Positions 1 to 5,838 of a stretch of DNA of 16,498 nucleotides are shown here, one piece after another. A program made the translations under genes and the position numbers. The notes below the pieces were generated by a model, which made no database searches, was not told the DNA's origin, and saw nothing but the letters and a program-made list of their open reading frames with translations. The stretch is from Dehalococcoidia bacterium UBA5627. GTDB lineage: Bacteria; Chloroflexota; Dehalococcoidia; Dehalococcoidales; UBA5627. Within the stretch, counting starts at the first letter, position 1; the number at the start of each line of letters is the position of its first letter. The stretch lies in NCBI GenBank assembly GCA_002421585.1, contig DIKD01000016.1, forward strand, positions 4,498 to 20,995, in the 5' to 3' direction.

Positions 1-1001
1 ACCGCCACAACCGCCGGCACCAGCAGCAGGAATATGATCTTAAGGCTGCGAAGGATATGTGTTTTAAGATTAGCCTCATCATATGAGCCCTCAGCTAAAA
101 GGGATGTTGTTACCGATTGCGGAATCATCACGATTACATTGCTGACCGCCCAGCCGATATAAAAATAGGCGTTCGATTCCGCCCCCAGCAGATTAACTAC
201 CATAAGCGGAAATATCAAACCCGGCGCTCCCCACAACAGCACCGAAAGATAATTGGCAAACGAGTATCCGAGCATTTCACTGAGGACTTTTTTCTTGATT
301 GTTATAGCAAAACGGTATCCGCGCTGGGCTATAGGCAGAAAAATAAAGATGCTGATAATCAGTGCAGCAGTCATACCGATTCCCCAAGATGCAAATATAC
401 TGAAAGATGTTAAAAATGATGCCAGAACTATGGCTAAAATTACCTTCAATATGCCGAAAATTAAACCTGAAGCCACCACAAAACCGCTGCGCCGCGAAGC
501 GATGAAGCTGTGATCTGAGAAGGTATTAAGCGATGAAACGGCGCAAAAGAAAACGAAAGCGCACAGATAAAGCGGATTTTCGCGTATAAAAAGCAGCGCC
601 GGCGACCATAAATCCAGCCCGGCAATAAATATCAAAGCGGCAGTAACAGATGCCAGCAGCCCAACGGTAAATACTGTATTTATAATCGCTTTGGAGTCCT
701 CGCTGTGTCTTTTAAGAAAGCGTACCAGCCCCTGTTCGAGACCTAATTTGGAAAAGGAGACCGCCAGACCCATAGCGGAAATCAGCGCCGAAGCCAGCCC
801 GACGGCTTCATCGGGGTAAAAACGCGCCGCCACCAGCCAGAAGACAAAACCGATAAGCGAACTGAAAACACCGGCGCCCATTAAAAAAAGAGCGTTGGAG
901 TAAAGCGGCACGCGGATAACTTCCTTCATCCTTTCTCTGGATGTTGCAGTTGCCCGCAACTCATTAATAATCTTATACAGACGCCAGTCTTTGAAACTCA
1001 T
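1..1001 (-). CDS. Oligosaccharide flippase / polysaccharide biosynthesis membrane protein, 3' end outside window
   Basis: The minus frame is open from an ATG at 1001 to the left edge, giving the first ~333 residues. The protein is very hydrophobic. A short cytoplasmic N-terminus (MSFKDWRLYKIINELRA) is followed by SNALFLMGAGVFSSLIGF and WLVAARFYP, then AVGLASALISAMGL, the pattern typical of the N-terminal half of Wzx/PST-type polysaccharide flippases of the MOP superfamily. About nine or ten helices are visible; full-length relatives have 12-14, so the C-terminal part is missing only because the window ends. Such proteins move lipid-linked sugars across the cytoplasmic membrane. It lies 47 bases downstream of the DUF1616 gene in the same direction, so the two are probably co-transcribed. 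Met25 (MKEVIRVPLYSN) is an alternative start; neither start has a well-spaced Shine-Dalgarno. Family assignment is good; the glycan substrate is unknown. Confidence 0.82.
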   Translation of the reverse strand, partial: MSFKDWRLYKIINELRATATSRERMKEVIRVPLYSNALFLMGAGVFSSLIGFVFWLVAARFYPDEAVGLASALISAMGLAVSFSKLGLEQGLVRFLKRHSEDSKAIINTVFTVGLLASVTAALIFIAGLDLWSPALLFIRENPLYLCAFVFFCAVSSLNTFSDHSFIASRRSGFVVASGLIFGILKVILAIVLASFLTSFSIFASWGIGMTAALIISIFIFLPIAQRGYRFAITIKKKVLSEMLGYSFANYLSVLLWGAPGLIFPLMVVNLLGAESNAYFYIGWAVSNVIVMIPQSVTTSLLAEGSYDEANLKTHILRSLKIIFLLLVPAVVA

Positions 1002-1048
1002 ATATAAGCTTTATAATCCCCGCAATTAATAAATGATTCCATAAAATG

Positions 1049-1900
1049 TTAATTTACGTTTATGGTCAGATTAACTTCCAGATACGGTTCGGTTTCCCCG
1101 TCTTTAAACAGAATAAAATACACTTTCTGCCCGTCCCCGGTAATTTGGGGGGTGAATGAGGCGGGGGTTTCATACTTCTCTTCATTTTCAAGAATAATAT
1201 TATCGATTGTATCCAGTGTTATCGGTGCGATATCATCATTCGGGTCATTATCGATTTGTACTTCTATTCTGTAATCAGCGGTTTGATTCTCATGATTTAT
1301 AACGACCACTATCACACTTTCCGTGTCGCCGATTTGTATTTTGGAAGGATAATTATCGGTATTTCCCTGCGAGTTCAATATATACAATTCGCTATACTCG
1401 CTTCCGGTTTTGGGCACTGCGATGGTATAAACCAGCACTCCGACTGTTCCGCAGGCAACCAGTACCAGTATTACAGAGAGTATCCTTTCCAATATACTCT
1501 GCCTGTCAAACCATGCAAAACTAATGGTAAAGGAATGTTTTTCGGCATCGGTTAAACCTCGTTGACGGATAATAGCGATTATGGAGAAAATCAATACAAA
1601 GCCTGCCAGCGAATAGAGAACGGAGTTCAGACTGACCCCGAATGTATAGTTCATGATTAAACCCATAATAGGGATAATTGCCAGGCTGAGCCCGAAACTC
1701 AAGGCTAATCTTTCGACACCGCCAAGTCTTTCTTTTTCCGGAAATAATACTGAGATAAGCGCATAACCGGGGAACAGCAAGACAAAAGGCAACCCCAGAA
1801 TAATGCGAAATACATTATCCGGGGCAAAATAGATTATTAACACTAAGGCGATTGCGATAATAATTACACAAAACAGTAAATGACTATGCTTTATCCGCAC
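1049..1900 (-). CDS. DUF1616 family membrane protein
   Basis: This 283-residue protein is recognised as DUF1616, a family of unknown function seen in archaea and some bacteria and often found near surface-polysaccharide genes. The diagnostic stretch is the segment ILGLPFVLLFPGYALISVLF (34-53), followed by VERLALSFGLSLAIIPIMGL (62-81). About five membrane segments occupy residues 8-160. The C-terminal part (165-283) is a soluble beta-rich domain with the family pattern ELYILNSQG, NYPSKIQIGDTESVIVVVINHE and a polar acidic tail, probably outside the membrane. The start is GTG at 1900, preceded by GGGAG at 1911-1915 with a normal spacing. The downstream flippase suggests a role in envelope glycan handling, but that is inference from neighbourhood. 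The 5' leader contains two perfect inverted repeats. Confidence 0.8.
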   Translation of the reverse strand: MRIKHSHLLFCVIIIAIALVLIIYFAPDNVFRIILGLPFVLLFPGYALISVLFPEKERLGGVERLALSFGLSLAIIPIMGLIMNYTFGVSLNSVLYSLAGFVLIFSIIAIIRQRGLTDAEKHSFTISFAWFDRQSILERILSVILVLVACGTVGVLVYTIAVPKTGSEYSELYILNSQGNTDNYPSKIQIGDTESVIVVVINHENQTADYRIEVQIDNDPNDDIAPITLDTIDNIILENEEKYETPASFTPQITGDGQKVYFILFKDGETEPYLEVNLTINVN

Positions 1901-1917
1901 AATGGATTACTCCCGTG

Positions 1918-1932
1918 ATTACAATCTGTAAT
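1918..1932. repeat. Perfect inverted repeat ATTACA-N3-TGTAAT
   Basis: A 6-3-6 perfect inverted repeat just upstream of the GTG start and ribosome binding site of the DUF1616 gene. It could be a regulator site or a small leader hairpin; nothing in the sequence decides which. Confidence 0.35.
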
Positions 1933-1942
1933 TGCTCAAGTA

Positions 1943-1968
1943 TACCACAGATAATTGTGTCTGTGGTA
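1943..1968. repeat. Perfect 9-bp hairpin between two membrane-protein genes
   Basis: TACCACAGA and TCTGTGGTA flank an 8-base loop, giving an uninterrupted 9-bp stem. It lies 29 bases after the stop codon of the five-helix membrane protein and 42 bases before the DUF1616 start. No U-tract follows in the minus direction, so it is not a classical intrinsic terminator. It could be an RNA-stabilising or processing hairpin, or an operator. Confidence 0.45.
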
Positions 1969-1997
1969 CAGTTTTGGATACAATTGACAGGGAAACG

Positions 1998-2540
1998 CTA
2001 TTCTTTCCTCCCCCACAGCACTGGCCATATAAGCATATCCAGAACAGCAGTATGGAAGGTAAAGTATCCGCTTCCGGCAACCGCCAGCCAGTAAATCACG
2101 CTTGCATTCCCCTCTTGAATGCTCAAGAGTGCCCAATAGAGTGCGGCAGAGAAAAACGCCACCAGGAAAAGTACCGTCCGTACCCATATCCAGGTTGATT
2201 TCTTGGGTTCATTCGCCATCTTGTTGGTAAGCGGCATCCAGAAAGCAGAGAATCCAAGCATTCCGATAAAGATTATGTAAAATATCCGGTAGCCGAAGGT
2301 ATCGGCAATCAGCACAGTATCAGGAGCGACTGTAAAGAGCAGGAAATAGAGGAAAAAGAAAAAACCGAGAGCGGAAAGCAGCATCGAGATGTAATAAACC
2401 GGACGGACTTTTTGGGGCATACCTCCCCACAACCTGTCCGCCGAGCCGGACTTACCGCGTATGCCAAAAACATAACTGCCGAGAACAGCAGCACCTCCGA
2501 TAATGTTGATGATTAGAAGGATTATTTGCTCGATTTCCAT
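1998..2540 (-). CDS. Hypothetical multi-spanning membrane protein
   Basis: I do not recognise this 180-residue protein. It has five probable membrane helices, at about residues 5-26, 49-71, 86-104, 116-142 and 147-175. A loop between helices 1 and 2 is rich in Gly/Lys/Arg (FGIRGKSGSADRLWGG), and a conserved-looking PLTNKMANEPKKS loop follows helix 3. The C-terminus WPVLWGRKE is basic. Helix 4/5 contains several Trp and Tyr residues. The ATG at 2540 is supported by GGGAGG at 2548-2553, about eight bases upstream. No signal peptide other than the first helix and no catalytic motif is visible. It is on the same strand as the DUF1616 and flippase genes but is separated from them by 97 bases containing a hairpin, so shared transcription is uncertain. 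Confidence 0.65.
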   Translation of the reverse strand: MEIEQIILLIINIIGGAAVLGSYVFGIRGKSGSADRLWGGMPQKVRPVYYISMLLSALGFFFFLYFLLFTVAPDTVLIADTFGYRIFYIIFIGMLGFSAFWMPLTNKMANEPKKSTWIWVRTVLFLVAFFSAALYWALLSIQEGNASVIYWLAVAGSGYFTFHTAVLDMLIWPVLWGRKE

Positions 2541-2545
2541 TACCT

Positions 2546-2560
2546 TGACCCTCCCGCTTA
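2546..2560. repeat. Direct repeat, copy 1 (TGACCCTCCCGCTTA)
   Basis: A 15-base identical copy occurs at 2782-2796. Copy 1 contains, on the minus strand, the GGGAGG ribosome binding site of the five-helix membrane protein. Confidence 0.7.
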
Positions 2561-2585
2561 AATTACTGCCTTTTTTATTTATTAA

Positions 2586-2650
2586 TCACAGAGAAATATA
2601 TGTGGTATTCGTGGCAAATCCCCTTTGATTCCCCTTTTCCAAAGTGGAAG
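2586..2650. repeat. Degenerate interspersed repeat remnants
   Basis: CACAGAGAAA followed by TGGTATTCGTGGC (2587-2614), then CCCCTTTGATTCCCCTTTTCC with AAAGTGG (2620-2646), resemble two repeat motifs that I have seen scattered between genes in many bacterial genomes. Recognition is by eye; copy number cannot be judged from this window. Confidence 0.4.
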
Positions 2651-2781
2651 AATAACTCTTCTTTTTAATGCATAGTGATTTACTGTCTTTTTCATTATCA
2701 GACTGCTTATCGAAACCAGTAACAAAACTAAACATCGTAGTCATTTGGATTTTAGCTGCGATACCTGCCACATTTAAACCA

Positions 2782-2796
2782 TGACCCTCCCGCTTA
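2782..2796. repeat. Direct repeat, copy 2 (TGACCCTCCCGCTTA)
   Basis: Identical to 2546-2560. Here the ribosome-binding-like sequence is followed in the minus direction only by ATG GTT TAA, so it no longer serves a gene. It is probably a relic of a duplicated gene start. Confidence 0.6.
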
Positions 2797-2833
2797 ATTA
2801 TTTGTTTTTGCATGGACTACACAGGAGGATGAA

Positions 2834-2903
2834 GCAATCTTTTTCGAATAGGCTGATTGTCAATGTTAGAGATTGCCACACCACTTCGTTAATCGCAAAG
2901 ACA
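2834..2903. repeat. Interspersed repeat family A, inverted pair
   Basis: GCAATCT (2834-2840) and AGATTGC (2870-2876) are inverted copies of the end of a repeat whose full form runs AGATTGCC...CTTCG...TCGCAAAGACA (2870-2903). Related copies occur at 3114-3137 and, in opposite orientation, at 5754-5793. Confidence 0.55.
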
Positions 2904-2908
2904 CTTTT

Positions 2909-2960
2909 ATCATATTCCCCCACCCCCTGATACTTCGTTCGCCCTTACGAACTCAGCATT
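2909..2960 (-). repeat. Interspersed repeat family B, copy 1
   Basis: ATCATATTCCCCCACCCC, then GAT-CTTCGTTCG and ACGAACTCAGCAT. Closely matches the copy at 3031-3084 in the same orientation. Read on the minus strand it ends in GGGGGTGGGGGAATATGAT. An internal inverted repeat pairs the TTCGT and ACGAA elements. Confidence 0.65.
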
Positions 2961-2973
2961 ATAACTACACTAT

Positions 2974-3020
2974 ATGTCATTCTGAAGTCACAACGGGTGA
3001 CTGAAAAATCTGGGGGGTGT
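2974..3020 (+). repeat. Interspersed repeat family B, copy 2 (inverted)
   Basis: TATGTCATTCTGAAGTCAC...GTGACTGAAAAATCTGGGGGGTG is the same unit in the opposite orientation, with an internal AGTCAC/GTGACT hairpin (2986-3002). Together with copies 1 and 3 it makes a minus-plus-minus cluster. Confidence 0.6.
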
Positions 3021-3030
3021 GTTAAATGTT

Positions 3031-3084
3031 ATCATATTCCCCCACCCCAGATGCTTCATTCGTCCATCACGAATTCAGCATGAC
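3031..3084 (-). repeat. Interspersed repeat family B, copy 3
   Basis: ATCATATTCCCCCACCCC-AGATGCTTCATTCG...CGAATTCAGCATGACA. Same orientation as copy 1; the first 18 bases are identical to it. Confidence 0.65.
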
Positions 3085-3113
3085 AATAAAGTATTACTAT
3101 TGACCGTTCCGAA

Positions 3114-3137
3114 TTGCCGGCATTCCTCGCAAAGACA
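3114..3137. repeat. Interspersed repeat family A, partial copy
   Basis: TTGCCGGCATTCCTCGCAAAGACA matches the right-hand end of the unit at 2870-2903 (TTGCC...TCGCAAAGACA). Confidence 0.5.
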
Positions 3138-3201
3138 TTTCTATTATCTTACCACAAGCCGGGCACCAATGCCCTTCCTTCTTCTGGACTCCTACAATCT
3201 T

Positions 3202-3230
3202 TTTACCATCCAGCTTATAGATGATATAAT
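3202..3230 (+). promoter_or_regulatory. Promoter of smsC-smsB
   Basis: A TTTACC -35 element (3202-3207) and a perfect TATAAT -10 (3225-3230) are separated by 17 bases. Transcription would start near 3237 and leave a leader of about 100 bases before the smsC ATG. It is the best sigma-70-like match in the interval. Confidence 0.6.
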
Positions 3231-3244
3231 GTTATGATACATTA
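3227..3244. promoter_or_regulatory. Candidate operator: TAATGT-N6-ACATTA
   Basis: A perfect 6-6-6 inverted repeat overlaps the last bases of the -10 box and the predicted start point of the smsCB promoter. That is where a repressor would block transcription. Fe-S assembly operons are commonly controlled by Fe-S-sensing regulators, but I cannot assign this site to a known family. Confidence 0.4.
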
Positions 3245-3317
3245 ATTGCAGGTGTGCTTAATAAGAGGCAATCCTGTTATTGTTATTGAATCAAACGTTA
3301 TAAAAATAAACATCCCT

Positions 3318-3326
3318 GAGAGGAGG
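3318..3326 (+). promoter_or_regulatory. Strong ribosome binding site of smsC
   Basis: GAGAGGAGG lies eight bases before the ATG at 3335 but only two bases before the in-frame TTG at 3329. The spacing favours ATG 3335. Confidence 0.8.
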
Positions 3327-3334
3327 TTTTGGCT

Positions 3335-4102
3335 ATGAATTCCGAAAAGGCTGATAAAGAGATGCTTTTGGATATAAAAGACCTGGTCGTCAACGTTGAT
3401 AGTAAAGAAATCCTGCATAAAGTAAACCTGAGTATCCCCTACGGAGAAACGCAGGTCATCTTCGGACCGAACGGGGGAGGAAAGACTACCCTTTTAATGA
3501 CCATAATGGGTTTCCCGAGATATCAGGTTGCGAGCGGAAAGATTTTTTTCAAGGGAAACGATATAACCGATATGTCGGTTGATGGACGCGCCCGGCTGGG
3601 GATCGGCATCATGTTTCAACGCCCGCCGGTTGTACGCGGCGTAAAGACCCGTGATATGGTAGCCGCCTGCTTAAAGAAGGATAACGGCGAAGAATTGATT
3701 TCAGAATTGGCGGGCAAAGCCAATATGACAGATTTTCTCTCCCGTGACATCAATCACGGTTTTTCCGGCGGTGAAATCAAGCGCTCAGAACTTTTACAGC
3801 TATCGGCGCAAGCCCCCAATCTGGTACTTTTAGACGAGCCGGAATCAGGGGTTGACCTGGAGAATATTTCACTCATCGGTTCGCTGATAAATAATCTCCT
3901 CGGTAAAGTACACCCCATTCGTGAACGCACCAATAGCGGGCTTGTAATTACTCACACAGGGCACATTCTCAATTATATAAACGCCCGAACCGGTTATGTA
4001 ATGTTTGAAGGTAGTATTATTTGCGAGGGAGAACCCCTGGACATGTTAAATACCATTAAAGAAAAAGGCTATCGGGAGTGTGTTAAATGCCTGAGAAAAT
4101 AA
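3335..4102 (+). CDS. smsC: SufC/SmsC-type Fe-S cluster assembly ATPase
   Basis: This 255-residue ABC-type ATPase has no membrane segment. Motifs in order: Walker A GPNGGGKTT (44-52), Q-loop Gln95 in MFQRPPVV, signature FSGGEIKRSELLQL (143-156), Walker B LVLLDEPESGVD (163-174) and H-loop His207 in ITHTGH. The FSGGE-KRSELLQ signature and the ESGVDLE context after Walker B are those of SufC rather than of transport ATPases. SufC supplies ATP-driven conformational change to the SufB-type partner during Fe-S cluster building. The downstream smsB start lies 16 bases inside this gene, implying translational coupling. No sufS, sufU, sufE or sufD is next to it, which matches the two-gene 'SUF-like minimal system' described from archaea and anaerobic bacteria. 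The name smsC follows that reading; sufC is an acceptable synonym. Confidence 0.92.
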   Translation: MNSEKADKEMLLDIKDLVVNVDSKEILHKVNLSIPYGETQVIFGPNGGGKTTLLMTIMGFPRYQVASGKIFFKGNDITDMSVDGRARLGIGIMFQRPPVVRGVKTRDMVAACLKKDNGEELISELAGKANMTDFLSRDINHGFSGGEIKRSELLQLSAQAPNLVLLDEPESGVDLENISLIGSLINNLLGKVHPIRERTNSGLVITHTGHILNYINARTGYVMFEGSIICEGEPLDMLNTIKEKGYRECVKCLRK

Positions 4103-5319
4103 ATTCATCCAATTTAGAAAAAGCCAGGGCTGCCGCCAATAAACGCGCTTCTCTGGGTGCGGATATAGACCTGAACAGTTATAAAATACCTGCGTCCGAA
4201 AAACCTGTAAATACAGACCCTTCCAAATTATCTGCTAAAGATAAAGGGAAAATGCTCTCAACCGGTGTCATGCTTGATGACCCCACCCAGAGAATGGGAA
4301 CTTTTATTCAGATCGATAATACTCCCATTCATTATTCCGCAAAACAAGACGGGGTAGAAGTAATGGCTATCAGCCAGGCGAAAGAAAAATACGACTGGTT
4401 CGGCGATTACTGGTGGAAAGCTGTCGCCGTAGATACGGATAAATACACCGCCCATGTCGAACTCAATGAATCTAACGGTTATTTCATACGGACTTTACCG
4501 GGGGCTAAAACAACCTTCCCAATACAGGCATGCCTGTACTTGAATAAAGTGGGCGCTATTCAGGATGTCCATAATATTATCATTGCAGAGGAAGGCTCGG
4601 AGCTGCATATAATTACCGGCTGCACCACTTCACTGCATAACGAACCCGGCTTACATATAGGCGTCTCCGAGTTCTATATCAAGAAAGGCGCTAAAGTAAC
4701 CTTTACTATGATTCATAACTGGGAACCCGCCATAGGGGTACGCCCGCGAACCGGTGTTATTATCGAAGATAACGGTTTACTTCTTAATAATTATGTCGCC
4801 ATGAAACCGGTCAGCTCTCTCCAGTTGAACCCATCTGCTTACTGTAACGGAGAAAATGCCACAGCCAGATTCAATAGTGTTTTAGTCGCTCCATCCGGCT
4901 CCAGTATGGATATCGGATCGAGAGTATTCCTTAACGGAAAGGGTTCCAGGACGGAAATAATAGCCCGCACCATCACCACAGGCGGAGAAATCGTTTCACG
5001 CGGATATATGGAAGGTAATGCTCCGGACATAAAAGGGCATCTCGAATGCCGCGGTTTGATATTGGGCAAGGCCGGTTCCATCCATGCCATCCCCGAACTG
5101 AAAGGCAACCTTGCCGGTATAGACCTTTCACATGAAGCCGCTGTCGGTAAAATTGCCGAAGAAGAAGTGGAATACCTGATGGCGAGAGGACTTACCAGAG
5201 ACGAAGCAACGTCGACCATAGTCCGCGGATTCTTAAACGTCGATATCGAGGGTCTGCCCCCGCTGTTAAACGCCGAACTCAAGAAGGCTATCGAAGACAG
5301 CGAAGAGGATATGTTCTAA
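4087..5319 (+). CDS. smsB: SufB/SmsB-type Fe-S cluster assembly scaffold
   Basis: This 410-residue protein of the SufB/SufD beta-helix family is shorter than canonical SufB (roughly 470-495 residues). The beta-helix core is evident from about 125 to 335. Residues equivalent to functional SufB positions are visible: Cys321 in HLECRGLILGKAG, and His349-Glu350 in LSHEAAVGKIAEEEVEYL, corresponding to the Cys and HEA motif of SufB that hold or build the cluster. The C-terminal helical region (ARGLTRDEATSTIVRGFLN, 366-384) is the SufC-contact segment. The N-terminal ~60 residues are polar and rich in Ala/Lys. With SmsC it should form the complete assembly complex, possibly as a B2C2 homodimeric scaffold in place of SufB-SufD. 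GGGAG at 4074-4078 inside smsC precedes the ATG. Confidence 0.9.
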   Translation: MPEKINSSNLEKARAAANKRASLGADIDLNSYKIPASEKPVNTDPSKLSAKDKGKMLSTGVMLDDPTQRMGTFIQIDNTPIHYSAKQDGVEVMAISQAKEKYDWFGDYWWKAVAVDTDKYTAHVELNESNGYFIRTLPGAKTTFPIQACLYLNKVGAIQDVHNIIIAEEGSELHIITGCTTSLHNEPGLHIGVSEFYIKKGAKVTFTMIHNWEPAIGVRPRTGVIIEDNGLLLNNYVAMKPVSSLQLNPSAYCNGENATARFNSVLVAPSGSSMDIGSRVFLNGKGSRTEIIARTITTGGEIVSRGYMEGNAPDIKGHLECRGLILGKAGSIHAIPELKGNLAGIDLSHEAAVGKIAEEEVEYLMARGLTRDEATSTIVRGFLNVDIEGLPPLLNAELKKAIEDSEEDMF

Positions 5320-5354
5320 AGCGATATATCATCCTATAAACAGAATAAATAATA

Positions 5355-5392
5355 AATCCGCTCCATCTGAAAAGGTGGGCGGATTCTTTTTA
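5355..5392 (+). terminator. Intrinsic terminator after smsB
   Basis: AATCCGC (5355-5361) pairs with GCGGATT (5379-5385); the inner CCATC/GGTGG pairs extend the stem past a one-base bulge. CTTTTTAT follows. It ends the smsCB unit 36 bases after the stop codon. Confidence 0.85.
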
Positions 5393-5587
5393 TCCAACAC
5401 AATACAAAAAGCTTCCGGGCTTATGTCAAGCAGACTAATACCAAATAACGGCTTATGGTAAACCTAAAAAAACCACTCGTGGAGCCTGTCCTGAAACTAT
5501 CGAAGGAAGCTTATAGAATCCATAGCGGCCGTGAATATCGAACGACATTCAAGCCTTTCGCTACGCACAGCACGACAATTCGCTGTC

Positions 5588-5640
5588 TGTCATTCTGGAA
5601 TCCCGACTTGTCGGGATGAAGAATCCGGGGGGTGGGGATA
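5588..5640 (+). repeat. Interspersed repeat family B, copy 4
   Basis: TGTCATTCTGGAA, a perfect TCCCGAC-TT-GTCGGGA hairpin (5601-5616), then GAAGAATCCGGGGGGTGGGGATA. It has the same ends as the copy at 2974-3020, with the central hairpin better preserved. Confidence 0.65.
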
Positions 5641-5680
5641 AGCAGGCTATAGGTTTCCCCGGCATCAGGGAGAATACCAG

Positions 5681-5730
5681 CCCTCATCCGTCATTTACTT
5701 CGTAAATGCCACCTTCCCCGAGGGGAAGGC
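5681..5730. repeat. Double-hairpin repeat (family C)
   Basis: CCCTCATCCGT leads into two adjacent perfect hairpins, CATTTAC-TTC-GTAAATG (5692-5708) and CCTTCCCC-GA-GGGGAAGG (5712-5729). I recall this kind of element as a common intergenic repeat in bacterial genomes. It could also act as a transcription barrier downstream of mobA. Confidence 0.6.
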
Positions 5731-5753
5731 TAAAAACGACATTCCTGTGAACC

Positions 5754-5793
5754 GTCTTTGCGTGTCCCGACCTGTCGGGATTAAGCAATCTCT
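5754..5793. repeat. Interspersed repeat family A, inverted copy
   Basis: GTCTTTGCG (5754-5762), a TCCCGAC-CT-GTCGGGA hairpin (5765-5780) and AAGCAATCTCT (5783-5793). It is the reverse orientation of the unit at 2870-2903. Confidence 0.55.
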
Positions 5794-5838
5794 ACCTTTG
5801 TATTAATTATATTCTCAGCCTTTTTAAGTAGAGACGAT

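Larger units (their letters stand above)
2541..3334. other. Non-coding interval filled with degenerate interspersed repeats
   Basis: No convincing gene lies in these ~790 bases. From left to right I see a copy of the membrane-protein ribosome-binding leader repeated at 2782-2796; sequence resembling common bacterial intergenic repeats (2586-2650); a block of inverted, degenerate repeat units (2834-3137); a short coding-like fragment on the minus strand with a CPACG motif (3097-3231); and the promoter region of smsC (3202-3330). Composition is patchy and the repeat copies differ at many positions, which suggests an old accumulation site rather than a recent insertion. Confidence 0.7.
5393..5838. 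other. Second non-coding, repeat-rich interval
   Basis: No gene is supported in this gap between smsB and mobA. It holds a GGAGCCTGTCCTGAAACTATCGAAGG-like element near 5478-5503 and the repeats listed separately (5588-5640, 5681-5730, 5754-5793). They share families with the interval upstream of smsC, so the smsCB unit is bracketed by them. Confidence 0.65.

Noticed and set aside
1943..1968. Classical intrinsic terminator after the five-helix membrane protein
   Set aside because: The stem is perfect, but no U-tract follows on the transcribed strand; kept only as an inverted repeat.
2586..2813. A 75-codon minus-strand open frame
   Set aside because: It overlaps repeat-like sequences and a duplicated ribosome binding site, has no recognisable domain and an unusual composition; judged non-coding.
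2834..3137. CRISPR array
   Set aside because: The repeat units are inverted, degenerate and of unequal spacing, with internal hairpins; there are no regular spacers and no cas genes.
3019..3237. A 72-codon plus-strand open frame upstream of smsC
   Set aside because: It runs through two repeat units and the smsC promoter, with no family resemblance or ribosome binding site.
3329..3334. TTG at 3329 as the smsC start
   Set aside because: Only two bases separate it from AGGAGG; the ATG at 3335 has proper spacing.
4839..5282. A 147-codon open frame antisense to smsB
   Set aside because: Shadow of the well-supported smsB frame; low-complexity Ser/Pro-rich translation.
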